Source: Calothrix sp. 336/3
GTDB lineage: Bacteria > Cyanobacteriota > Cyanobacteriia > Cyanobacteriales > Nostocaceae
NCBI RefSeq assembly: GCF_000734895.2
Contig: NZ_CP011382.1
Coordinates: 4,938,700 to 5,002,699 of the forward strand
Reading direction: 5' to 3'
Length of the DNA stretch: 64,000 nucleotides
Position numbers and translations under genes: made by a program. Of this stretch, positions 35,737 to 44,789 are shown piece by piece. The notes under the pieces are model-generated. The model worked only from the letters and a program-made list of their open reading frames with translations. It had not been told where the DNA came from and did no database searches. The number at the start of each line of letters is the position of its first letter. Within the stretch, counting starts at the first letter, position 1.

Positions 35737-36294
35737 CTATTTGACGGTATTCATACCAACAGTAGTAGGACAGGTACCGTTAACAGTACCATCACCAATG
35801 GTTTGACCGTTAGCATTACCTGTAGCTGCGGGGTCATTGGCTTCACATAGTGTAACTAAGGTAATAGATTCGTTGATGTTGTTAACTGCTTGGCTAGAAG
35901 TATATACAACACCAGCATAGGATTTGAGTTTAGCAACTTTTGTTCTAGCTTTGTGGGTGACTACGTTATTCGCATCAGTTGTACTAGCATCATATATGTA
36001 GTTATCACTAGCAGTTTTAACCCCAATTCCTAATTCAGCCAATCTAGTAGTGAACTGGTTACTGTTTTCTAGATAGTATGCTTGTTGAGCGCGGTTGATA
36101 GCACCAACGTTTTGTTTTGCTTCGGATTGTCTAGCTTTGCTGATTTGACTGAGCAAGGATGGCAGAGCGATCGCAGCGAGTACACCGATAATAATTACTA
36201 CCACCAACAATTCAATCAGGGTGAAACCTTCTTCACCTTTCTTTTTGCCGTTTAAGTGTTGTAAAAACTTAGCTTGTAGTTCTGGCTTTAACAT
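35737..36294 (-). CDS. Type IV major pilin-like protein (PilA-type, G/H family)
   Basis: The 185-residue prepilin has a 22-residue leader ending in EEG/FTLIELLVVVIIIGVLAAI, with Gly at -1 and Glu at +5. The cyanobacterial pilin-like G/H domain follows, with SEAKQNVGAINRAQQAYYLE at about residues 57-76. The C-terminal part has two Cys (VTLCEAND and GTCPTTVG) that could form the D-loop disulfide. It should be processed by PilD and assembled into type IV pili, used in hormogonium gliding and DNA uptake. It stands alone with a long upstream region, as a highly expressed pilin gene would. Confidence 0.88.
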   Translation of the reverse strand: MLKPELQAKFLQHLNGKKKGEEGFTLIELLVVVIIIGVLAAIALPSLLSQISKARQSEAKQNVGAINRAQQAYYLENSNQFTTRLAELGIGVKTASDNYIYDASTTDANNVVTHKARTKVAKLKSYAGVVYTSSQAVNNINESITLVTLCEANDPAATGNANGQTIGDGTVNGTCPTTVGMNTVK

Positions 36295-36728
36295 GATTTT
36301 CCTCTCCGTGTTGGTTGTTAAATTTGTTTTCTTCTAGATTTAACTTACCCACATGGGAGGGGTTTCATATCACATGGGAGAAACTTTTTTTGAGGTTGGC
36401 TGTTTGCGACTGAATTTTTACGGAATTGAGAAGCTGAAACTACCACAGAATTAGGCTTTTTGAGACTGAGAATCAAAAAAACTACTAGTTGCTCATGGAA
36501 AAATCCCCCAACCAACTATGAAAATGGGAGGTGATATGAGCGAGATAATATATTGAGAGTTGGAAAAAACTGATACCAAGTTGCGTTCTGTCGTGGTGGT
36601 TTTAGGGTAATAAGATTATTTTCCTTGTTTGCGAGACGCTAATGTGTTTACGCAGCATAGCGAAGCTAACGGTTGTAATATATTTTGCGTGGATTCTGGC
36701 GATCGCGGATATTTCTCAATCGTAACTA
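36295..36728. other. Upstream region of the pilin gene
   Basis: No gene was recognised in these 434 bases. They contain the direct repeat CACATGGGAG, listed separately, near the pilin start. At about 36630-36672 a segment of the type GCGAGACGCTAATGTG...GCATAGCGAAGCTAACG resembles dispersed cyanobacterial repeats. The plus-strand gene beginning at 36729 must have its promoter here too. Confidence 0.4.
36350..36380. promoter_or_regulatory. Candidate regulatory direct repeat CACATGGGAG upstream of the pilin gene
   Basis: CACATGGGAG occurs at 36350-36359 and again at 36371-36380. The 21-bp offset is two helical turns, so both copies face the same side of the DNA. They lie 56-86 bp upstream of the pilin start codon. 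This spacing suits a dimeric regulator at or near the promoter, but the factor is unknown. Confidence 0.4.
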
Positions 36729-37139
36729 GTGGCAAAAATGTTGATTTTTGGTTTACAAGACCGCTTTTTTGGTGGTTTTTTGATTAAAATCAAGTTAATA
36801 GTATGCAGATATCATCAGAGAAAGCGATTGCACAGACCAGACAAAGTCACAATTGGGGATAGGGTGTTGATTCTATACCCAGAATATATTGCAGGGAAGG
36901 AAGGTGTTGTATTTGATAGGGAAATCTTATCAGAGGAAGAACCTGGCGATCGCTTTAGCGGACTGGAAGTCTCTCGCTTGAGCGGACTGGAAGTCCCTCG
37001 CTTGAGCAGAGTGGAAGTCTCTCGCTGGTTAATTCTCGTTCAGGTTTCAACTACACTCAACCCTGACACAGATAATATTGTAGTCTCCCTGGAACTGGAT
37101 GATTTTCAGGTACTTCCAGGGAGAGAGCTAAAATCCTAA
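36729..37139 (+). CDS. Conserved hypothetical protein interrupted by an 8-residue tandem repeat
   Basis: The ~136-residue frame has a likely conserved core in two blocks: VTIGDRVLILYPEYIAGKEG followed by VVFDREIL, and later RWLILVQVSTT with NIVVSLELDDFQVL. The first block resembles KOW/SH3-like beta barrels (G-D-x-V...G...G-V-V). Between them are three copies of RFSGLEVS/RLSGLEVP/RLSRVEVS encoded by 24-bp repeats (36951-37022). The start is uncertain: GTG 36729 and ATG 36738 are both possible, and the core may begin near residue 30. No function can be assigned. Confidence 0.55.
   Translation: MAKMLIFGLQDRFFGGFLIKIKLIVCRYHQRKRLHRPDKVTIGDRVLILYPEYIAGKEGVVFDREILSEEEPGDRFSGLEVSRLSGLEVPRLSRVEVSRWLILVQVSTTLNPDTDNIVVSLELDDFQVLPGRELKS
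36951..37022 (+). repeat. Three 24-bp tandem repeats inside a coding region
   Basis: Three units (36951-36974, 36975-36998, 36999-37022) share the pattern CGCTT(T/G)AGCGGACTGGAAGT with a (C/T)CT-type end. Their length of eight codons keeps the reading frame. Similar ACTGGAAGTC-type sequences occur as dispersed repeats in cyanobacteria, so this may be a repeat that invaded a gene without breaking it. Confidence 0.8.
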
Positions 37140-37149
37140 CCAGACTGGG

Positions 37150-38196
37150 CTAAACTTTCTGCAAAGAACTGACTTTGTGTTTGCGCTTAATTACACCAGC
37201 TGTACCCATTGCCATACCTAATCCCAATAAACCCCATGCAGTTGTGGGTTCTGATACCGCTTTGGGATGGATTGCAGATAGTACACCTCTCGCTATCAGA
37301 TTATGTCCAACGGTGGTGGGGTGAACCGCATCGAAGAAGAGAAATTCCTCTGGGTTACTACATAATGTGAATACACCAGCTCGAATACTCTCATCAGTAC
37401 CTTGTAAACAGGGTGTTTGCGTATTTGTGAGCTTGAATTGAGATGGATTATTTTGGATTTGTTTAAATCCAGAGTTAATATCTATAGAAATCAGGTTCAA
37501 ATTAGGATTAATTGCGGAGATTCCTCCTAAAGCTGTGGCTAAATTGTTATTATGTTGGGCAGTCAATAGGTTTAGCCCTTTGGAGTTATTAGTTAAACTT
37601 CCGATGGGAGAATCACCTAAGTTGGGTAAGTTGAAAACAACGATATTCTTTGCCCCTTTTTGAGCCAACAAACTAACGGATGTGGCTAAATTATTAACTG
37701 TATTAGTTGTGTCTGTTTCACCACCAAAAAGATAGTCGTTACCACCGCCCCAGACGGCATATAATGCATTGGGGTCTACTTGGAAAGTATTTGTGAAGGT
37801 AGCAACTTGTCCTAAAACACCGGGTAACCTGGCTTCATTGGGGACAAATATATTATTCAATCCAGAACTTGAACCACCAATGGCAAAATTGATACCTTGG
37901 GTTGGTAATGCTTGACCTGCGAGGACATCAACTATTAGTGAAGGAGTTAAATTTAACTCTTCCCCGACATAATCTACCCAATTTTTGTTATTAGAAAATC
38001 TGCCTTGAAAATAGGGTGGTTGAATTCCTTGGGGTGGATTTGGTGGAAATTGTGAACCAGATAACTTCGAGATATTTCCGGTGTCAGAAAGACTATCGCC
38101 AAAGACGTAAAAACCAGTAAAATTAGCAGCAGATGCTTGCTGGGGCAACATGAAAGAAAAGAGAACGAAACCTGCGGCGATAAATTCTTTTCTCAT
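37150..38196 (-). CDS. SGNH/GDSL esterase with PEP-CTERM-like sorting signal
   Basis: The 348-residue protein has a signal peptide ending near QQASA (residue 23). The GDSL block is VFGDSLSDTGN, with nucleophile Ser35. Block III is WGGGNDYLFGG, and the catalytic pair is in FFDAVHPTTVGH (about residue 298). It therefore looks like an active secreted esterase or lipase. The C-terminus, SEPTTAWGLLGLGMAMGTAG followed by VIKRKHK, has the PEP-CTERM layout: a Ser-Glu-Pro variant motif, one hydrophobic helix and a basic tail. Exosortase processing and surface retention are implied. No exosortase gene is in the window. Confidence 0.88.
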   Translation of the reverse strand: MRKEFIAAGFVLFSFMLPQQASAANFTGFYVFGDSLSDTGNISKLSGSQFPPNPPQGIQPPYFQGRFSNNKNWVDYVGEELNLTPSLIVDVLAGQALPTQGINFAIGGSSSGLNNIFVPNEARLPGVLGQVATFTNTFQVDPNALYAVWGGGNDYLFGGETDTTNTVNNLATSVSLLAQKGAKNIVVFNLPNLGDSPIGSLTNNSKGLNLLTAQHNNNLATALGGISAINPNLNLISIDINSGFKQIQNNPSQFKLTNTQTPCLQGTDESIRAGVFTLCSNPEEFLFFDAVHPTTVGHNLIARGVLSAIHPKAVSEPTTAWGLLGLGMAMGTAGVIKRKHKVSSLQKV

Positions 38197-38418
38197 CTGA
38201 AAATTATTTCCTGAATGTTTATGTATGTGCGGTAGAATGCAAGCTCAATTCTGAGTCATGGTCAAAACATGACCGACTCTATTGATAAAAAGTATTTGAA
38301 ATTATTTTGAAAGGAATTACGTATTTATACGTGACGTATCCTCAACCATTTTTATCATACTTTGTCGTTAACTCACCCCTGTTCGAGAATAAATTCATCA
38401 CTTTTTCATAATCAACAA

Positions 38419-39783
38419 TTACTGCAATTTCTCCATCATGTATTGGGCGATTCTCTTGGCTGCACCAGGTTTTCCCATACGTTGAGTACCGTTTTCGCTG
38501 ATCAGATGTAGTTCATCAGGGTGGGAGAATAGCGATCGCGCAATCATTCCGACTTCCTGGGGTTGGTTAACTAGAATTACCGAACGTCCGAGCAAGCGAC
38601 TTTGAGCTTCGGCAAATACTGGGGTAAACTGGGGTCCTGTACCGGGTATGGTAATCGCTGGTTTGCCTAAACCGACAAACTGTTCCGTAGCGGTTCCTGC
38701 CATGGCAATAGCAAAATCACCTAGATGTAAACAGTCATTGTAGGCATTTTGGCTCAGAAGAAAATATGCATTTTTCTGCTTAAATGTCAATACTTCTGGG
38801 TCGGGTAAAGAGACTGGTGTATCGACAGTTGCTCTCCATCCTTGGGATTCTAATACTTGGATGAGACTTTCTAGGTGTAACCCAGGGGCGATCGCTCCTA
38901 AAAATACAATTGAACGTGAGGTGTGTCCACTAAAATCTGGTTCGTTAAATACTGCCATGAGTGCAGAAATCCCGATCATGATTTGTTTCCAGTTGGCATA
39001 GGCTTCTGGAGGACGAGAACCAGGTAAAATTGTCACAACCATTGGTCTAGCCAGTTCCTGCTGTTCTTGATTACTGCTGTAAAATCTGGCAGAGGCAAAA
39101 CTGGGTGTTAAATTATCCATCATCGGATTACCCAAATCATAGGCAGGAATCCGAAATTTTTGTAATATCTGCGTTGTCAGGGAATCTCTGGGAAATACTG
39201 CTTGGCAACGACGACGACTCATTAACCAGCGCTCCCAAGGATGATAAACAGAACCAGAGAAATTTTCCCACTTTGCACCGGAGGATTTGCGCTTTAGGAT
39301 TCCCACCTCATCACGAACATAATATTCTGATTTTGCCGTCCCCAAAAAAGCATAATTTGCTCCACTCATCCAAGCAAACAGTAGAGGAACAATATCACCA
39401 ACTGCTAAAACTGCACATTGCTGACTTTGTTTTTTCCGAGTTTGTACCCAACGACGTACTGCTTGGATTTGCTTCCAGGTTAATTGTAATAATCCCCCTC
39501 GCACATCTCGCATGAATTGCTGTCCATCCATGTATATAAAACCACCAGAAGGCATAGTACGCACGGAACCAATCACAGGTATTTGTAAATTTTCATACGC
39601 GTGTCCCTCTCCAACTATGGGTAATGCATAGATATCTGGTGCATCTGGTTGTTCCTGAAGTTCTCGTAAAATCCGAGTGGCGATCGCGTCTTCACCATGT
39701 CCATTACTTAATACCAGAAGTTGTAACCGCGAGTTAGCTGTATCTGTTTTTGCCGATTGGAGATAGGGAGAGAAGTCACTCAT
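38419..39783 (-). CDS. Lipid-A-disaccharide synthase-related protein
   Basis: The 454-residue protein has LQLLVLSNGHGEDAIATRIL (about residues 21-40), ALPIVGEGHAYENLQIPVIG and GGFIYMDGQQFMRDVRGG. VLAVGDIVPLLFAWMSGANY and a C-terminal AMAGTATEQFVGLGKPAITIPG donor-site-like motif follow. It belongs to the LpxB-related family found in cyanobacteria and Deinococcus, which share the GT-B fold but lack the LpxB hallmark sequences. A glycosyltransferase role is likely; the substrate is unknown. The true lpxB is elsewhere in the window at 15678-16859, so this is not the lipid A enzyme. Confidence 0.82.
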   Translation of the reverse strand: MSDFSPYLQSAKTDTANSRLQLLVLSNGHGEDAIATRILRELQEQPDAPDIYALPIVGEGHAYENLQIPVIGSVRTMPSGGFIYMDGQQFMRDVRGGLLQLTWKQIQAVRRWVQTRKKQSQQCAVLAVGDIVPLLFAWMSGANYAFLGTAKSEYYVRDEVGILKRKSSGAKWENFSGSVYHPWERWLMSRRRCQAVFPRDSLTTQILQKFRIPAYDLGNPMMDNLTPSFASARFYSSNQEQQELARPMVVTILPGSRPPEAYANWKQIMIGISALMAVFNEPDFSGHTSRSIVFLGAIAPGLHLESLIQVLESQGWRATVDTPVSLPDPEVLTFKQKNAYFLLSQNAYNDCLHLGDFAIAMAGTATEQFVGLGKPAITIPGTGPQFTPVFAEAQSRLLGRSVILVNQPQEVGMIARSLFSHPDELHLISENGTQRMGKPGAAKRIAQYMMEKLQ

Positions 39784-40146
39784 ATAGGATTTATTTGTTG
39801 CCGTAGGTAGTTAAGATATGATTAGTACTCTGTCAATTTTATTTTGATGGATATAATGCAGGCAGACTTGCCCCCGTAGTCAAATCAGGGAGGGAGATGC
39901 TTCCACTACAAATTTTTTACCCATCAAAATTCATGGGACAGACTACTAGACTTCTGACAAAAATCAGAGACTTATGACTGCTATCGAGGAGCAGACAATA
40001 GGTAATAAATAAAACCCTTTCCCCTGAATTTTGCAAGAAGTCTAATGCTTTTCCAGTATCAAGCAACTGCCATGTAGAAACAAGTCAGTGAAAAGCCATG
40101 ACTCCGTAATATGATATGTAAAGTTTAATTACATTATTTAGGAAAT
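39784..40146. other. Divergent intergenic region before the DUF427 gene
   Basis: These ~360 bases separate the LpxB-related gene (minus) from the DUF427 gene (plus). No gene, tRNA or clear repeat was found; promoters for both sides are expected. Confidence 0.35.
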
Positions 40147-40434
40147 ATGACAAAAGCTACTTGGAACGGTGCTGTTTTAGCCGAAAGTAACGAAACTGTA
40201 GTCGTTGAGGGTAATCATTATTTCCCCCCTAGCTCTATCAACCAGGAGTATTTTAAACCCAGTAACACCCATACAACCTGTCCCTGGAAAGGTGTTGCTA
40301 GTTACTACAGTCTGGAAGTCGCAGGTCAAACAAATCAGGATGCGGCTTGGTATTATCCTACTACTAAGGAAAAAGCTAAGCAAATCGAAGGTTATATTGC
40401 TTTTTGGCGCGGTGTCAAAGTTGAAGTTGTCTAA
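40147..40434 (+). CDS. DUF427 domain protein
   Basis: The 95-residue protein MTKATWNGAVLAESNETVVV continues with EGNHYFPPSSINQEYF, CPWKGVASYYSLEV and AAWYYPTTKEKAKQIEGYIAFW. That is a complete single DUF427 domain, a small beta-rich fold common in cyanobacteria and actinobacteria. Its biochemical role is not established. It is soluble, without a signal peptide, and is followed by a strong terminator shared with gun4. Confidence 0.88.
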   Translation: MTKATWNGAVLAESNETVVVEGNHYFPPSSINQEYFKPSNTHTTCPWKGVASYYSLEVAGQTNQDAAWYYPTTKEKAKQIEGYIAFWRGVKVEVV

Positions 40435-40541
40435 TACACAAAAATTGGTAAAAGTAAGCACTTGTGGCTCAGGTATGCTTGAAAAATACACAAGCAAGCT
40501 GCCTGTTCCACATAGATGAGAATGAAACTATACTATTCTTC

Positions 40542-40574
40542 GTAACCAGGGTACTTAAATTCTGGTTACTTTTT
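40542..40574. terminator. Terminator between the DUF427 gene and gun4
   Basis: GTAACCAG and CTGGTTAC form a perfect 8-bp stem around a 12-base loop, followed by five Ts on the plus strand. The right arm includes the gun4 stop codon on the minus strand, so convergent transcripts share it. Confidence 0.8.
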
Positions 40575-41288
40575 ATTGTCCCAAGCCGGATGGGAAAATA
40601 AAGAAGCAATTACCCTGACACCTCGCAGTTGATTGGATAGGGGTAAATGTCCTCTCGGTGCAGTCAAATCCCAGGTAAACTCATTAGGATACCTTGTCCA
40701 GGTATTACCTTTTTTCCAGTTAATCTTTGTCCAGAGACTCTCAAAACTTTTACCTAAACCTAGCCAGATTTCTCGCTGCACAGAAAATCCAAATTTACCT
40801 TCAGAATAAACAAACCATAACTGATTCATAGTTTGCAAGTCTGTTACAGGAAAGTTTTCCACTTCCGTAAAATACAACCATTTGCGTTTCAGTGCTTCCT
40901 CCCCTGCTAATTCGCACATTTTCTGAATAGTCAGGCGATCGGCAGCTTGAAAATCAGAAATTGCCAGTAACTCGACTAGAGGAATATAATCAATGCCCTG
41001 CTCGGATTTTAAAGGAACAACTCCTTGGGGAAAATTGACTTGGAGAAAATCTTTAATTTCGGGGACACCACAACTGTAGAGTAATTGGTAAATTTTGCCA
41101 TCCACAGGGGTTGGGGTTTGTTCCCGTCTTTGCCACAAAAATTCCTGAATTACCTCTAAACCTTGATTGCCGAGTTCTGCTAGCTGGGGGATAATCTGTA
41201 GTTGAACCTTCTCAGACCCAGCTATTAACTGGCTACGCAGGGAGTCAAGATTAGAAGATGTGCCTGATAGTATCATTGGGTCTGTCAT
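40566..41288 (-). CDS. gun4: Gun4 tetrapyrrole-binding protein
   Basis: The 240-residue protein has an N-terminal helical repeat domain (about residues 10-85) and a C-terminal GUN4 domain starting near LKSEQGIDYIPLVELLAISD. It has MNQLWFVYSEGKFGFSVQRE and ends GHLPLSNQLRGVRVIASLFS, as in Synechocystis Gun4. It binds protoporphyrin IX and its Mg form and stimulates the ChlH subunit of magnesium chelatase, promoting chlorophyll synthesis. This two-domain form is the one that functions with chelatase, unlike the many cyanobacterial GUN4-domain fusions. No chl genes adjoin it. Confidence 0.9.
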   Translation of the reverse strand: MTDPMILSGTSSNLDSLRSQLIAGSEKVQLQIIPQLAELGNQGLEVIQEFLWQRREQTPTPVDGKIYQLLYSCGVPEIKDFLQVNFPQGVVPLKSEQGIDYIPLVELLAISDFQAADRLTIQKMCELAGEEALKRKWLYFTEVENFPVTDLQTMNQLWFVYSEGKFGFSVQREIWLGLGKSFESLWTKINWKKGNTWTRYPNEFTWDLTAPRGHLPLSNQLRGVRVIASLFSHPAWDNKK

Positions 41289-41795
41289 GCTGTTACTTAG
41301 TGAAACTCAGAGAGGGTATGTACCTGGGGGGTGGAAAGTTAGGGGGGCGATCGCCACAAAAAGCGGCAAAACAAAAAAAGAAAATTTCAGTGCAATTAGT
41401 CATAGCGAAAAGTAGTTTACCGGAAATCACGGGAGCTTGCCCACCCCTTTTACCCTTGAACTGGATTTTTATCGGTAAAATGTCTATTTTGCTTCTACCT
41501 AAGGCTTGACAGTGGCATTCTAGAGTTGCAAACTCTCTTCTTCATTGCTGGGATTTTGCTGTATATTCAAAGAGTACATCAGGTGTACAAGCAGTAAGAT
41601 ATTTAAGACTGCATCGAAATTCCTGGTTTTTAATATCAAACATTCTGCGACTTAGGGAGAGGGGAATTTTTGCTTCCTATTTTTTATCAAAGCAGGACAA
41701 AGCAAAATCTGCTAGCCTTTTCACCGGAAATTTTTCTTTGAAAACAGAAATATCCGAGCAGATACTGTCCATATCTGACTTACTGAGAGTGTGCA
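41289..41795. other. Divergent intergenic region gun4 / icd
   Basis: No gene is supported in these 507 bases. A perfect small palindrome, AGAGTT-GCA-AACTCT, lies at 41522-41536. GTAC-N7-GTAC at 41574-41588 lies about 210 bp upstream of icd; it looks like an NtcA site but has nine instead of eight bases between GTA and TAC. Promoters for gun4 and icd are expected here. Confidence 0.4.
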
Positions 41796-43214
41796 ATGTA
41801 CGACAAAATTACTCCCCCCTCTACTGGAGACAAAATCACCTTCAAAAATGGTGAACCCCAAGTTCCTGACCATCCAATTATCCCCTTTATTCGTGGTGAT
41901 GGTACGGGAATGGATATTTGGCCCGCCACCCAAAAGGTGTTAGATGCGGCTGTAGAATCAGCTTACCAAGGTAAACGTAAAATTAGTTGGTTTAAGGTTT
42001 ACGCTGGGGATGAAGCCTGTGATTTATATGGAACTTATCAGTATTTACCCCAGGATACCCTCACCGCAATTCAAGAATATGGTGTAGCTATCAAGGGTCC
42101 TCTGACGACTCCCATTGGTGGCGGCATCCGCTCTTTAAACGTAGCTTTAAGGCAAATCTTTGATTTGTATGCCTGTGTGCGTCCCTGTCGTTATTATGCG
42201 GGTACTCCTTCCCCCCACAAAAATCCGGAAAAGTTAGATGTCATTGTATACCGTGAAAATACTGAGGACATTTACCTGGGAATTGAGTGGAAACAAGGTA
42301 GTGAAATTGGTAATAAACTGATTAAATTCCTCAATGAAGAACTGATTCCTGCCACCCCAGAGCATGGGAAAAAACAAATTCCCCTAGATGCAGGGATTGG
42401 GATTAAACCCATCAGTAAGAAGGGTTCCCAGCGTTTGGTGCGTCGAGCCATGAAACACGCTCTGCTATTGCCAAAAAATAAGCAGATGGTGACTTTGGTG
42501 CATAAGGGCAACATTATGAAATACACCGAAGGTGCTTTCCGCGACTGGGGTTACGAATTGGCAACTACAGAGTTTCGCCAGGAATGTATCACCGAGCGGG
42601 AATCTTGGATTTTAGCCAACAAGGAGAAAAATCCCAGTATTTCCTTAGAAGAAAATGCGCGGATGATTGACCCTGGTTTTGATGCCATGACTCCAGAGAA
42701 AAAGGAGCAAATTGTCAAGGAAGTGGAGACAGTTCTAAAAGCTATTTGGGATAGTCACGGGAATGGCAAATGGAAAGAGAAGGTGATGGTGAACGATCGC
42801 ATTGCCGATAGTATTTTCCAACAAATTCAAACCCGTCCTGATGAATACTCCATTCTGGCAACAATGAACCTCAATGGTGATTACCTCTCCGATGCTGCTG
42901 CGGCGGTTGTTGGGGGCTTAGGGATGGGACCAGGGGCAAATATTGGCGATGCTTGCGCGGTATTTGAAGCTACCCACGGAACCGCTCCGAAACACGCCGG
43001 TTTAGATCGAGTCAATCCTGGTTCAGTGATTCTGTCAGGGGTGATGATGCTGGAATATATGGGTTGGCAAGAAGCCGCAGACCTAATTAAGAAAGGTTTG
43101 GGAAGCGCGATCGCCAATCAGCAAGTCACCTATGATTTAGCTCGGTTAATGGAGCCACCGGTAGAACCATTAAAATGTTCTGAGTTCGCTGAGGCAATTA
43201 TTAAGTCTTTTTAG
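41796..43214 (+). CDS. icd: NADP-dependent isocitrate dehydrogenase
   Basis: The 472-residue enzyme contains FIRGDGTGMDIWPATQKVLD, KGPLTTPIGGGIRSLNVALR, DLYACVRPCRYYAGTPSP and VYRENTEDIYLGIEW. VTLVHKGNIMKYTEGAFRDW, NLNGDYLSDAAAAVVGGLG and EATHGTAPKHAG follow, so substrate, metal and coenzyme sites are all present. It is about 55 residues longer than E. coli Icd, because cyanobacterial enzymes carry an insertion (about residues 260-320 here). It makes 2-oxoglutarate, the carbon skeleton for nitrogen assimilation and the signal read by NtcA and PII. It is convergent with the CO2-hydration gene across a strong terminator. Confidence 0.96.
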   Translation: MYDKITPPSTGDKITFKNGEPQVPDHPIIPFIRGDGTGMDIWPATQKVLDAAVESAYQGKRKISWFKVYAGDEACDLYGTYQYLPQDTLTAIQEYGVAIKGPLTTPIGGGIRSLNVALRQIFDLYACVRPCRYYAGTPSPHKNPEKLDVIVYRENTEDIYLGIEWKQGSEIGNKLIKFLNEELIPATPEHGKKQIPLDAGIGIKPISKKGSQRLVRRAMKHALLLPKNKQMVTLVHKGNIMKYTEGAFRDWGYELATTEFRQECITERESWILANKEKNPSISLEENARMIDPGFDAMTPEKKEQIVKEVETVLKAIWDSHGNGKWKEKVMVNDRIADSIFQQIQTRPDEYSILATMNLNGDYLSDAAAAVVGGLGMGPGANIGDACAVFEATHGTAPKHAGLDRVNPGSVILSGVMMLEYMGWQEAADLIKKGLGSAIANQQVTYDLARLMEPPVEPLKCSEFAEAIIKSF

Positions 43215-43351
43215 TTTAGTTGTTTGTGACTGTTAAGTTGATGTGCAGCTAAATTGTATAAATCGAAAACATCAAGTTATTGTGTTGTCGGCATCCTGCT
43301 CGCTCTGTCTATATAAATTAGGCATGTAATAGCTTAATGATTTTCGCAATA

Positions 43352-43393
43352 AGGTAGAAGATAAGAGCAATCATTGTCTTCTACCTATTTTTT
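43352..43393. terminator. Terminator between icd and the CO2-hydration gene
   Basis: AGGTAGAAGA and TCTTCTACCT form a perfect 10-bp stem around a 15-base loop and are followed by ATTTTTT on the plus strand. It lies 15 bases before the stop of the minus-strand gene and serves icd at least. Confidence 0.88.
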
Positions 43394-43407
43394 GTCAATT
43401 ATTCCAG

Positions 43408-44730
43408 TTATCGATAATCCTGCCGTTGCACATCCCGCAAACGAGCAGCATTCCGCATTCCATATTCCTCACGGCAAAAGCGATTCAACTGAGCTTCAAA
43501 GAACTCTCGATTTGCCTGTAAATGTCTAGGATTGGGGTCATCTAGGGGATATAACAAAGCTGTACGCAAAGCTTGGATAACCGCAGATGTCACATTATAC
43601 ATTGACCGTTGGAAAGTAATTCCTAACTGAATCAACATATCATCCTCACCTCGGCAGTATTGACGATAGTAATCAATCAAATACTGAGGCAAGAAGTGTA
43701 ACATATCCTGCATTAACAATGTGGGAGGAATACCCGCAGTCCCCACGGGAAAGACATCCGCGTAGAGAATCCCATAATGAAAGTCTTTCTGGTCATCGGG
43801 TACTTGTCCCGCTTGGGCATTATAGGATTTTGTTCCCCGGAAAGGCGCTGTGCGATAAAATACAGCTTCCACATAGGGTAAAGCTGCCTCGTATAACCAG
43901 GTAAAACCTTTAGATTTAGGGATAATCTCGTAACATTCACCCCGAATATAGACATGGTGGTAAATCGGACGACCAGCGATCGCAAAAATGCCATTCACCA
44001 AAAAATTCATCGCATCGGGTACACCCTTGAAACCACCCTCATCATAGATATCCGACATTTCAAAGAATACCGGAGCCATGACTTCCCAGAATAAACCGAG
44101 GTTGGCATAGTAGGACATTTGACGGCACTGTTCCAGGAACATATCAGGAAATAATTTATACAATCCCAACATCACAGGATTGCCTTTAAAGTATGCCTTG
44201 ATAGCTCTATCGGCGTTGACTCGATACTCTTCACTGTCCAAATAAGCGTCAAACTGATTCACTGGTGCGTACATATGGCGATGCCATAACATTGCTCGCA
44301 TACAAGCTTCAGCAAACTCCATATTGACGCGATCGTGGAACAGGTGATGCCAGAGTTTCGGCATTTTTCCCGTTTCGCCCTTTTCCATAAACTCTAGGAG
44401 CTCCGGGTGTGCGGATGCCCCACCACGCCAAATTCGCAAATCAGCATCATCACCAGCATAGTGGTTGTGTCTGTCCAAGTATTCCTGGGAGATGAAATAT
44501 TTAAAGAAGGGAAAAGGGTCTAAAAATACCTGTTCGGCAATATACAACAAATCCCGCCAGTAGAAATCCATCGGTACGGCATAAGCCTTATATATACCGA
44601 TAATTTGCATCAGGTTTTCTGGTGTATCTGGCAACATTGAACCACCAGCTTCTAAGCGATGAATGACCTCCGCAAATTCATGGGTAGAAGGAGGAAGTTT
44701 GGTAGCGGGTTTATCAGGGGTTTGTACCAT
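43408..44730 (-). CDS. CO2 hydration protein (CupA/CupB, ChpY/ChpX family)
   Basis: The 440-residue protein is soluble, His- and aromatic-rich, with no signal peptide. Conserved-looking blocks include MPKLWHHLFHDRVNMEFAEA, AMLWHRHMYAPVNQFDAYLD and GRPIYHHVYIRGECYEIIPK. Proteins of this family bind the cytoplasmic tip of specialised NDH-1 complexes with NdhD3/F3 or NdhD4/F4 and hydrate CO2 to bicarbonate, using a zinc site at the interface. It is the last gene of an ndhF-ndhD-cup series on the minus strand. No cupS gene follows, which favours the constitutive NDH-1MS' (CupB) type, but I cannot prove that by sequence reading. Confidence 0.88.
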   Translation of the reverse strand: MVQTPDKPATKLPPSTHEFAEVIHRLEAGGSMLPDTPENLMQIIGIYKAYAVPMDFYWRDLLYIAEQVFLDPFPFFKYFISQEYLDRHNHYAGDDADLRIWRGGASAHPELLEFMEKGETGKMPKLWHHLFHDRVNMEFAEACMRAMLWHRHMYAPVNQFDAYLDSEEYRVNADRAIKAYFKGNPVMLGLYKLFPDMFLEQCRQMSYYANLGLFWEVMAPVFFEMSDIYDEGGFKGVPDAMNFLVNGIFAIAGRPIYHHVYIRGECYEIIPKSKGFTWLYEAALPYVEAVFYRTAPFRGTKSYNAQAGQVPDDQKDFHYGILYADVFPVGTAGIPPTLLMQDMLHFLPQYLIDYYRQYCRGEDDMLIQLGITFQRSMYNVTSAVIQALRTALLYPLDDPNPRHLQANREFFEAQLNRFCREEYGMRNAARLRDVQRQDYR

Positions 44731-44789
44731 AGATTTTAAGGGGGAAGGGGAAAAGGGAAAATGAGAGTTTGATAATCGCTATTTCCGAT

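Noticed and set aside
36951..37022. CRISPR-like repeats
   Set aside because: The repeats are directly adjacent, with no spacers, and lie in frame inside a gene.
40177..40519. Open frames overlapping the DUF427 gene on both strands
   Set aside because: The DUF427 protein is clearly recognisable in its frame, and the others show no conserved features.
41258..41509. Plus-strand open frame overlapping the gun4 start
   Set aside because: It has low-complexity sequence with no motif or ribosome-binding site, and lies in a promoter region.
41574..41588. GTAC-N7-GTAC palindrome upstream of icd as an NtcA site
   Set aside because: NtcA sites have eight bases between GTA and TAC; here there are nine. 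The resemblance is worth knowing because icd is an NtcA-type target in other cyanobacteria, but it does not meet the consensus.
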